Shown: in pieces, positions 10,362-18,959 of the stretch | Numbering within the stretch: position 1 is the first letter of the stretch | Layout: every line of letters begins with the position of its first letter | NCBI GenBank assembly: GCA_003313425.1 | Contig: NHZP01000140.1 | Location: 1 to 22,820 of the forward strand | Direction of reading: 5' to 3' | DNA: 22,820 bases | Origin: Pseudopyrenochaeta lycopersici | Lineage: Eukaryota > Ascomycota > Dothideomycetes > Pleosporales > Pseudopyrenochaetaceae | Notes under the pieces: model-generated | Databases searched by the model: none | Seen by the model: the letters and a program-made list of their open reading frames with translations, nothing else | Told to the model about the DNA's origin: nothing | Program-made: the position numbers and the translations under genes

Positions 10362-11620
10362 ATTATACTAGTCGTGCGTATAACTATAAGTAGTAGTTAG
10401 AGGCTGTTCCTGCTTAGTTTTATATCTAGATAAACCTGTTAAATACTCTTATTTAAACGTACTAGGCACCTGTACTCTAAGGCGAGTCTAATATATACTA
10501 TATCTCTAGAGATACTACTTACTAGGGCTGCTCCTAGATAGATTAAAATAGTATTAAGTACTACTTTATAGAACCTATTATTGTACAGGGGTTTACCTTA
10601 AGGATTATAGCTATATTTTATGCTAGTATACGACGTATAGGCGTACTAGATAGAGATATAGATAGTATAGGTTGTATAGAGCCTATAAGGGCAGCTATTT
10701 AGTCGCTCTTAGCTACGTAATTCCTTAGTATAGTTAAAAAGATTAGATAAAGTATCTTTACGCAGGCTGCTTAGTTAGATCTAATTATAGATATAGACTT
10801 CTAGATAATAATACGCTTTCTCTAAGAAGCTAAGCTATTCTTTACTATTTAATAGGTTGTTAAACGTAGTAATATAGGGTTACTCTAACGAATAGTTAAC
10901 CTATTAATTATTATATTCTTTAGCGCTGCTTAGTATAACTACGGGCGTAAGATGTTATATTATTAGTAGCAGCTGTTAGTAGCTAATACACTAGAGTTAC
11001 AGCGAGCAATACTATTATCTAGTTTAGTTAACTAGGTTAGGCGCGATATAACCTTTAAACCTATCAACTTATTATTAGAGTATCTTAACTATAACTATAA
11101 AATTAATCTTTAGAATATAAAGAACTCTACGTATAATATTAAGATTACCTTTTAGCGGACAGCCTTATATAGTATATAGCTCTACAGTCTCTGTACTTAT
11201 TTTAAAGACCTTTATAGCAAAGCTATATTATTATCTTATTCTTTAGCTTTAGCTATTTTAGATATGTTTCTTCTAGCTTAGACAGTCTACACTTTAGGTT
11301 ACACTACTGCGCGAGAGGCCCTTAACCTTACTTTATCTATAATATTTAAGTTATATAATATCTATAGCCTTAAGATAGAGGTACTAGAGGAGAGAGTTTA
11401 CTAGTTTAATTGCTAGTATATTAACTAGGTACTTATACTGCGACGACTGCCTATAATAGATAAAGAGGAGGACATATTTATTAATATTAGTGTATTTACA
11501 GAAGCCTTGTATAGTAGATATAACGTTGTTAACAACGTTATACTTAATTATACTCTTATATAAATAGTTAAGACTCTTAACTTAGTAGAATAGGATTAAG
11601 TCTTGCTAGGGTCTCTATAA

Positions 11621-12062
11621 GGTTGCAGGATAACTAGTACTACTAGTTTAACTATAACCCTGCTAATATTACTAATTAGCTTAGGAGTTTACAGGAGTTT
11701 ACAGAAGTTTGCAGGAGTTTACTAGGAGTCTAGATAAGCCTAGGCTAGGCTATCTTCTATTAGCCTTAGAGTTAGTAGGATAACTAGCACTACTAGTTTA
11801 ACTATAACTCTGCTAATATTACTAGTTAGCTTAGGAGTTTATAGGAGTTTGTAGAAGTTACTAGGAGTCTAGATAAGCTTAGGCTAGGTTACCTTCTATT
11901 AGCCTTAGAGTTAGCAGGAGTCTGGATAAGCTTAGGCTAGGCTACCTTCTATTAGCCTTAGGGTTAGCAGGATAACTAGCACTGCTAGTCTAACTATAAC
12001 CTTATTAATCTTACTAATTAGCTTAGAAGTTTACAGGAGTTAGTAGAAGTTTCTAGGAGTTC
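11621..12062 (-). repeat. Minisatellite array 2
   Basis: Modules of the type GGAGTTTACA/GGAGTTTATA (reverse complement of array 1) alternate with longer segments containing TCTAGATAAGCCTAGGCTAG and AGGATAACTAGCACTACTAG. The AGGATAACTAG landmark recurs at 11627, 11777 and 11969, so this array has a longer, roughly 140-190 bp higher-order unit, unlike arrays 1 and 4. It closes the right side of the DUF6589-type unit. Confidence 0.85.
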
Positions 12063-12125
12063 TTACTAGCTAAGAATTATGCTAAGGCTCGCTAGTAAAT
12101 ATAAGACTCTCTTTACTCTTAGCGC

Positions 12126-12142
12126 CTCTCTCTCTCTCTCTC
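12126..12142. repeat. CT microsatellite
   Basis: An uninterrupted CT run of about eight units just outside array 2. Nothing else is recognised in 12063-12400. Confidence 0.85.
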
Positions 12143-12399
12143 GCTTATAGCTTATTAATATTAGTATATTTTATTATTAGTTATAAGATATTATAAAAGA
12201 GTAGAAGAACAGTTTTATTATATCCTTTAATTTAGGTATATAACTAAACTCTCTAGTCCTGTATAAGCCCTCTATACGCCTGTAGACAGACCTGCTATAG
12301 TAGGCTTACTGTAAACTTATAACGTAAGCCTATTACTAATACCTAGCTTGTTTTACTATACAGCTACTCTAACTAACTAGGGTAGGTTAGAAACTAATG

Positions 12400-13125
12400 C
12401 TGCGAAGAATAATAGATTATACTACTATACCTTCTAATAACGTTACTAATAATACTATTACTAACCTAAGATAACTACTTAGGAGCTAGTTACTTAAAGT
12501 ATAGTAGAAGAGGGTTATCACGGTTACTCCGCTTACGCTGCTACCTAGTTAACCTACTATAACTACCTTTACAGGGTGTATAGTAACAGCGAGCATAAAT
12601 TAGAGTGACGTGTAACACGTGCTTAGACGCGTTAGCACGATAGACCTAGTACTTCTTATTATTTGCCTAGTATTACTAGTAACGTTAGTTATTAAAGAGC
12701 TGCTTACCTAACTTAGTCTCTATAATGCGACTAATATAGTTTATAACAGCTCGCCTTATTATTAATAGAGCTTTATAGTTAGTATTACTAGTGTAATACT
12801 AGTAACTAGGCTTATAATATTACTATTGCTATGTTAGTAGTGCTTAGCCTGCAACAACGTACGCCTACAGCTGCCTTATAATTAGCGCTGTCTAGGCCTA
12901 TTAGAACTACGTAAATAAACTAGGCCTATTAGCTGGAGCTAATATGCTAGGCCTACTAGTAGGAACTGCTAGGGCAGGGGAAGGAGCTAGAGAGAGATTA
13001 CTAGCTAACCTACAGATTATTAGTATAGAACTAAAGTTATATATAAAGTTAGCTTATAATAGAAGGATAGTATAGAGAGTAATCTCCTCTTCTTACTCCT
13101 CTTCCTACCTCTCCTCTTCTCTACC
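12400..13125 (+). pseudogene. Unidentified coding-like relic
   Basis: I do not recognise this region. One plus-strand frame at about 12915-13070 has few stops and reads 'LLVGTARAGEGARERLLANL' then 'ISIELKLYIKLAYNRRIV', a helix-like, charged segment. Another, near 12780-12880, reads 'CNTSN*AYNITIAMLVVLSL', which could be part of a short Cys-rich zinc-binding cluster, but no complete CxxC pattern can be shown. The sequence is RIP-mutated. It lies between the two array-bounded units. It could be a fragment of a gene or transposon ORF with frameshifts; strand and limits are uncertain. Confidence 0.3.
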
Positions 13126-13352
13126 TAACTACTAATCTTTAAAAACGTCTTCTTCTCTACCTACGCGCCTATCTTAAAGAGGCGAGGGCGATAGTAACTA
13201 CTATAGCGCAGGTGTAGGCGGCAGGAAGAAAGATAGTAAAAAAAAGGTTAGGAGTGTCCTAAACTCCTCCTTATTATTACTATTACTAAATTATAGTAAC
13301 TTACTACTATAGTTATTATTGTCCCTATCCTTAAGGATAGGGACAGGCGCAG

Positions 13353-13410
13353 GGGTAGTAGTAGTAGTAGCGGCGGCAGTAGTAGTAGTAGTAGGTAGTA
13401 GTAGGCGCAG
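13353..13410. repeat. GTA/GCG trinucleotide repeats
   Basis: Runs of GTA with interspersed GCG/GGC units, embedded in a GC-richer patch at 13170-13680. The open frame covering it on the plus strand encodes Val/Ala runs and is a consequence of the repeat, not a gene. Confidence 0.85.
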
Positions 13411-13616
13411 GCGACGACAAGTTAGCTACTATGCGCTACTATTATTAATATATACTCTAATAGGACTTAGATTATTTATAATATACCTAAGAGGAGCTTA
13501 GGACGCGCTAGACTGTAGAATATAAGCTAGGAGGGTAGCGGCGGCGGCGACAGTAACTCTCTTAGAGTTAGGGAAGTAAGGGGGGTGCGACAGCACCTAC
13601 TATTGCGACGGGCGCG

Positions 13617-13680
13617 ATATTATTATTATTATTATTATTACTATTATTACTGCTAAGGCGGCGGCGGCGGCGGTAGTAGA
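13617..13680. repeat. TTA then GGC trinucleotide microsatellites
   Basis: About nine TTA units with ACT interruptions are followed by about six GGC units and GTA units. Together with 13353-13410 this makes a trinucleotide-rich block between the unidentified relic and array 3. Nothing else is seen in 13680-13830. Confidence 0.85.
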
Positions 13681-13830
13681 TAGTAAGTTACTTTAATAGA
13701 AAAAAGGTTAAAGTTAGTATATATAGCTAACTATTAATAAAGGATAGCTCTATTTTTACTCTTTACTCCTTACTATTTATTCTTATATTAATTCTCCTAT
13801 AACTATACACGTTACCTATTACTTAGATTA

Positions 13831-14370
13831 GTTAACTCCTACAAACTTCTAGGCTAGTAGAAGGTAACCTAGGCTTATCTAAACTCCTGCAAACTTTTAT
13901 AAACTCCTCTAAGCTCCTATAAACTCCTAGGCTAGTAGAAGGTAGCCTAGGCTTATCTAAACTTCTATAAACTCTTATAAGCTCTTATAAACTCTTATAA
14001 ACTCTTATAAACTCTTATAAACTCTTATAAACTCTTATAAACTCTTATAAACTCTTATAAACTCTTATAAACTCTTATAAACTCTTATAAACTCTTATAA
14101 ACTCTTATAAACTCTTATAAACTCTTAGGCTTATCTAAACTCTTATAACTCTAGTTAACTCCTATAAACTCCTGTAAACTCCTAGGCTAGTAGAAGGTAG
14201 CCTAGGCTTATCTAAACTTTTGTAAACTCCTATAAACTCCTAGGCTAGTAGAAGGTAGCCTAGGCTTATCTAAACTCTTACTAACTACTATAAACTCCTA
14301 TAAACTCCTATAAACTCCTATAAACTCCTATAAACTCCTATAAACTCTTATAAACTCCTATCAACTCCTA
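13831..14370 (+). repeat. Minisatellite array 3 with a homogeneous 10-mer run
   Basis: Modules AAACTCCTAT/AAACTCTTAT plus a larger segment containing the hairpin CTAGGCTA-GTAGAAGG-TAGCCTAG followed by GCTTATCTAAACTC. The core, 13991-14120, is 13 identical consecutive copies of ACTCTTATAA; a second run of ACTCCTATAA lies near 14290-14350. Orientation is that of array 1. The hairpin segment recurs about four times (near 13850, 13928, 14183, 14245). Confidence 0.9.
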
Positions 14371-14439
14371 AGCTAATAGAAGTATATGTATTAGTAAAAA
14401 AGGCCTTTTATAGTAGAAGTAATATCTAACTTAATTTAT

Positions 14440-14454
14440 AAAAAATAGTAAAAA
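14440..14454 (-). terminator. Pol III T-run terminator of the tRNA relic
   Basis: Minus strand: TTTTT then ACTA then TTTTTT, beginning two to three bases after the discriminator position of the tRNA-like sequence. Confidence 0.55.
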
Positions 14455-14456
14455 TT

Positions 14457-14596
14457 AGACAGACTAGGATTTAAACTTAGGTTACTACTTATAATAAGAT
14501 AAGTGTAGTACAGGTATAAAGATAAGCGAGTGCCTAGCCCTACAACTAGTTCTACGCTTACTTAGCAGCAGCGCTCTACTACTAAGCTATCTGTCC
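14457..14596 (-). tRNA. RIP-mutated tRNA gene with long intron (probable pseudogene)
   Basis: On the minus strand the 5' end GGACAGA pairs with TCTGTCT at the 3' end (one G-T pair). The D arm reads GCTTAGTAGTAGAGC, with a 4-bp stem and the A-box position (ancestral AGTGGTAGAGC). The T arm reads CTAAG-TTTAAAT-CCTAG, with B box AGTTTAAATCC derived from GGTTCAAATCC. CTGCT and AGTAG form the anticodon stem. The loop contains about 65 extra bases, which fits a nuclear intron; the (GCT)-like stem can slide, so the anticodon is not assigned. Runs of five and six T follow at 14450-14454 and 14440-14445 (minus), a standard Pol III terminator. Mutated promoter boxes suggest it is dead. A tRNA-derived SINE is less likely because the acceptor stem is closed. 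Confidence 0.6.
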
Positions 14597-14639
14597 TAGA
14601 TATTTAATATAATACTTATAAATTTTAAAGTATATATAG

Positions 14640-15400
14640 GAGACTGCGTTAACTATATTATTATAACTAATAATAGTTTTCTTTCCTTTTTACTGTTAGT
14701 TTATAGGTCTTACTATAAGATAACTTCAGAGTAAATATTAATAAGGTATTATTTATAGTAATTACTAGTACCTCTGCTACTATATTTATAGCGCTTGTAG
14801 GTCGCTCTCTTAACAGAACTTATAGGGTTCTTAAGCTTACTAGAGTACCTTAGGTTACTAGAGTTAATATTGTAACTATTAGCTGCGGGCTGACTAGAGT
14901 AGTTATAGTATTCCTAGCCTTTATATAATAAGTAACTTAGAGAGTAAGCTTATTATTCTATTAATAATACTAACACACTAGACTTTCTACTATACTAAGT
15001 AGGCTACCTAGTAGTATACTACTAACAGACGAAGTAAGCCTTTTTACAGCCTGTTTAGCCTTTATCTCTACACTATATAATATAAAATTATTAAGAGCTT
15101 TTACTATTATTATAGGTAACGCTTATATAAGTCTAGAACTCTTTATCTGTTATAAATACTAGCTTAATAGAGTAGGGATATAAAGATAGATAGTATTATA
15201 GTTAACTTAAGTTAAATCTAGCTAGTAAGCAGTATCTAGTCTCTAATAGCTAATAGCGTAAGTATAACCTAGTGTAACTAGGTAGGCTGTGTCTATATAC
15301 GTCCTAGAAGGGAATTAAAACTAGGTGTTATCTATACTATATAGTGCTGTTACTCTCTATACTATAAAGAATTTTAACCTAGCATATATAAACTATGTAT
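14640..15400 (-). other. RIP-mutated stretch, possibly C-terminal helicase sequence
   Basis: No product is recognised. A minus-strand frame at about 14700-14910 is free of stops and Ser/Lys/Arg-rich ('SSNLRYSSKLKNPISSVKRA'), which may be the tail of the helicase gene or a separate relic. I cannot join it to the helicase frame with confidence. Confidence 0.25.
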
Positions 15401-17160
15401 ACGTCTCTATTTAAGAGTATGTCTATAAATTTAGTTACTTAGGTAGTAATAAGAGATTTAGATAGAGCGCTAGCGCGTAATTAGAATAATAATAGTAAAG
15501 AATAACCTCTTTCCTCTTAGTAGGTTAGAGTTTATATTTACTAAGCTCTCTTAAGAAGCCTTCTTAGTTATAAGCGCTATTTACTATACGTAAGAATAAT
15601 TTATTAATATTATTATGTTAGGCTATCTCTACCTTTATCTAGAGCTACCTCTTTATAAGATTAATAGTATCTTAACTATTAACCTAGGTATTATTAGTAT
15701 CTAGTAGTTCTATCTATCTATCTTTAAGGTTAAAGGTATCTCCTAGTATTATATATTATAATAGATAGCTTTAAACTACTACTTAGTTACTTAGTAATTA
15801 ATTATATAAGTTCCCTGTTATTACCCTTAATAAGATAGGATAAGTGCTTACGTAAGAGTCCCTAAGTGCTAAGCCTAGTTTATAATAGCCTTTGCTATTA
15901 AAAAGCTAATATAGTAGTATAATATAAGATTAGCTTAAATAACTAATACTTTAACCTCTATAACTAAGTTATTACTAGAGATTACTAAGGCTATAAGTTA
16001 TTAAGATCTTCTAAGTAATAACGTAAGCTATATTAGATATATTTATACCTATACTAAGGCTAGTTATAGTAAATACTATATAGAGGGTTAACTATAGTAA
16101 TTAGAATTTAGTGTACACCTACTCCTAGTTATATTATAACACGTATGCTGTAAACGTCCTAACTACGTTAAATACGCATTAATTACCTCCTAATGCGCAT
16201 AATTTATACTCGCTTAATATCTAGAGTAGTATATCTATTATCTATACTACTACTGCGTATATAGAACGCTGTCTATTAATAAATACTATAGTCTTTAGTA
16301 TCTAAGCTAGTATAGCTGCTCTATTACAGGCAGCTAGTAATAGCAGGAAATAGAGGGAATTATATAAACTAAGTTTACTATAAGGGATAAGTACAATAGC
16401 TATTAAAATATTAGGTAAATTAATAGATGTCTAGATAACTTTAGTGTAGTATATTTAATTACTTAGTGCCTGAAACCTAGTAGTACCTAATACTCTTATC
16501 TTTACCTTCTCACTTAATATTGCTAAGTAGCTAAACTATACTATATCTTTATAGAGTATTATCTGCAGCTTACTAAGTAGTGTGTACGCTAGCTAAAAAT
16601 CCGCCTAGTTAAGGATAAAGTAGCACTTATTAATAGCTACTAAACTAATACGCTGCTAGAGGCTAGTTTCCCTTAGAGCTTTCTAGAATAACTTTATTAA
16701 CGCCTGCTCTAGCCCTAAAAGCACATAAGTAAACTGTCCTTTAGCTACCTACTATATAATTATCTTCTCTACTATCCTAGTTTTAGTATTAATAAGGTAT
16801 AGCCTAGCGCCCTTAAACTTCTGTATCTTAGTTAACTATTTATTACTAAGCTTAGTTAAAGGTATTATCTAAAGTGTAATCTTCCTAGTAAGTATAGAGT
16901 ACGCGTAGAAGATTATACTCTTCTTAAAGCTAGTATAAGTAATAAGTAGGATATTACTTTGCTTAAATACAAGCTGTTGTAGGGCCTGTACCTGCTTAAC
17001 ACGAGGTATACAGACGGTATCCTAATTAATTAAAAGTATCTGCTATAGACACAGCCTTACTATATCCTCTTAAAGGCTAATATTATATTATTAGCGCGCG
17101 TAGTTAATTACTGTTAGTAGAATAGATAAGGGTATATATATAATCTAGTCTATGCCGCCC
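15400..17160 (-). pseudogene. RecQ/telomere-linked-helicase-like relic
   Basis: A single minus-strand frame with only TAG/TAA stops contains superfamily 2 helicase motifs in order. Motif I (Walker A) is at 16911-16934, 'TSFKKSIIF' from an ancestral TGFGKS. Motif II is at 16620-16637, 'AINKCYF' from AIDECHF, with all three changed codons explained by TG to TA or CA to TA. Motif III is near 16510-16540, 'SYLAILSE' from a CTATL-type block. Motif IV is 'KTIVFIN'. Motif V is at 16039-16070, 'TITSLSIGINI'. Motif VI is at about 15949-15988, 'LSNL***LSYRG' from a QRLGRGGR-type block. DECH is typical of RecQ. Such genes in fungi often sit in subtelomeres as TLH genes, and would unwind DNA. The C-terminal frame continues to about 15400. 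Bounded by arrays 3 and 4. Confidence 0.75.
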
Positions 17161-17325
17161 TACTAAAGTACGCTATTAAGCGTACGAGCTTATATAATAG
17201 CTACACTACTCTGTTACTGCTTCCTCCTCTTATCCCTACCTAGTATTTTGCGGGCTATTACTTTACGCGTTATCTTAGGGTTAACTAGAGCTAGTAGAAG
17301 AATTTAAAGACTTAGGAATAGGTTA

Positions 17326-18200
17326 TAGGAGTTTATAGAAGTTAGTAAGAGTTCTAATAGGCCTAGGAGCTTGCAGGAGTTTACAGGAGTTTATAAGAGT
17401 TAGTAAGAGTTCTAATAGGCCTAGGAGCTTGCAGGAGTTTGCAGGAGTTTGTAAGAGTTAGTAAGAGTTCTAATAGGCCTAGAAGCTTACAGGAGTTTAC
17501 AGGAGTTTATAAGAGTTAGTAAGAGTTCTAATAGGCCTAGGAGCTTACAGGAGTTTGTAGGAGTTAGTAAGAGTTAGTAAGAGTTCTAATAGGCCTAGGA
17601 GCTTACAGGAGTTTGTAGGAGTTTGCAAGAGTTAGCAAGAGTTCTGATAGGCCCAGGAGCTTGCAGGAGTTTGCAGGAGTTAGTAAGAGTTAGCAAGAGT
17701 TAGTAAGAGTTCTAATAGGCCTAGGAGCTTACAGGAGTTTGCAGGAGTTTGTAAGAGTTAGTAAGAGTTCTAATAGGCCTAAGAGCTTACAGGAGTTTAC
17801 AGGAGTTAGTAAGAGTTAGCAAGAGTTCTAATAGGCCTAGGAGCTTATAGAAGTTTGCAGGAGTTTATAAGAGTTAGTAAGAGTTTTAATAGGCCTAGGA
17901 GCTTACAGGAGTTTACAGGAGTTAGTAAGAGTTAGCAAGAGTTCTAATAGGCCTAGGAGCTTATAGAAGTTTGCAGGAGTTTATAAGAGTTAGTAAGAGT
18001 TTTAATAGGCCTAGGAGCTTGCAGAAGTTTGTAGGAGTTAGTAAGAGTTAGTAAGAGTTAGTAAGAGTTAGTAAGAGTTCTAATAGGCCTAGGAGCTTAC
18101 AGGAGTTTACAAGAGTTTATAAGAGTTTAGATAAGCCTAGATAAGCCTAGGCTACCTTCTACTAGCCTAGGAGTTTATAGGAGTTAGTAGGAGTTTAGGG
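17326..18200 (-). repeat. Minisatellite array 4, 58-bp higher-order repeat
   Basis: About thirteen units of 58 bp, each made of GGAGCTTGCA, GGAGTTTACA, GGAGTTTATA and AGAGTTAGTA modules plus an 18-bp AGAGTTCTAATAGGCCTA. The GGCC landmark occurs at 17360, 17418, 17476, 17534, 17592, 17650, 17718, 17776, 17834, 17892, 17950, 18008 and 18086. The spacing is 58 except for one of 68 and one of 78, that is plus one or two 10-bp modules. The right end carries TAGATAAGCCTAGGCTACC and the reverse complement of the hairpin segment of array 3. Orientation is opposite to arrays 1 and 3. Confidence 0.95.
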
Positions 18201-18533
18201 AGACCTGCTGTAGGACGCGTATACTAGGCTACCTACGTAATATAATAACATAATCCTTAGTTATAAAAAGCGTATAAGGTAGTTCTAAGAGTATAAGATA
18301 AGCAGCTTATAATTTATTTTATAGAGTATAGGCTATTATTAAGTATTATTAACATAGTAGGAATAGGGGCAGTTTATATAATCGCTGTATACACGGTTTT
18401 TAAGTATGTACTTTATAGTTCCTACTATATTATTAGCATAAGTAAATAGTATAAATAAAAAGGGATTTACTTATTTTATTAGAATTAACTGTACTTTTAA
18501 TAAGAGCTAATATAGTTATATAGGTATAGGTGC

Positions 18534-18737
18534 TGAAAGTTAAGTGTTTTACGCGATTAGTATTATCTCGCACTAAAGCGTGTTGTAACGTATAGTTTCA
18601 GGTAATAGTACTTACTTCATACCACAGATAATAGTGAAGGGATAGTTCTGTATTACTGTCACTCAGCTATAGGAGAGAATAATACTTGTCGTCCCCGCTC
18701 CGCGCAGCCAGCGCAGGTTTTAAGCAGGTCTGTTACA
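18534..18737. mobile_element. Candidate solo LTR (weakly supported)
   Basis: A 204-bp patch with more normal CpA/TpG content begins TGAAAGTTAAG and ends GTCTGTTACA, flanked by GTGC on both sides (18530-18533 and 18738-18741). TG...CA ends, length and low RIP suit a solo LTR, but the duplication is only four bases and no second copy is in the window. An inner alternative start TGTAACG at 18584 would give better inverted ends but no duplication. Nothing is recognised in 18200-18530. Confidence 0.35.
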
Positions 18738-18959
18738 GTGCGCGCTAGCCCCTAAAAAGGTCTAGCGCAACTATACTATAATACTAAGGTTTAGATTTAT
18801 AATACTTTATTATAGAGCCTTCTCCTCTAGCTAGCATCCTAACAGCATTAATAGCCTTAATAAAAACCTAAAACTATACAGGAAAATAAGAAAAGAGTGT
18901 CTATATATGTGTGTTTTAATCGCGCGTCCTAGACGCGTCCTATGCGCGTTATTATTATA

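Larger units (their letters stand above)
9140..11575 (+). pseudogene. DUF6589-type protein relic, split by two solo LTRs
   Basis: A plus-strand frame (codon starts at positions of remainder 2 modulo 3) runs from about 9140 to 11575 with only TAG/TAA stops. Without the two LTRs it is about 600 codons. Recognisable blocks are 'IIVDKSTIKGTY' (9920s), 'IYSNQLTTYYIYVVKEE' at 10052 (ancestral GDQLT motif with Gly-Asp changed to Ser-Asn), 'INLLNTLI' near 10430, and 'SSLVNQVRRDITFKPINLLLE' then 'YKINLQN' near 11020-11110. These match my memory of the DUF6589 family, which is common in fungi and of unknown function, often linked to mobile DNA. The N-terminus upstream of 9140 is not defined. Flanked by minisatellite arrays in inverted orientation. 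Confidence 0.6.

Noticed and set aside
13319..13501. 60-residue open frame with Val/Ala runs
   Set aside because: Encoded by GTA/GCG trinucleotide repeats; no family resemblance.
17326..18200. CRISPR-like array
   Set aside because: There are no unique spacers; the 58-bp units are nested 10-bp modules in a eukaryotic, RIP-affected sequence.
8803..18200. Telomere repeats
   Set aside because: The modules are AAACTCCTAT-type; no TTAGGG/CCCTAA tandem run is present.
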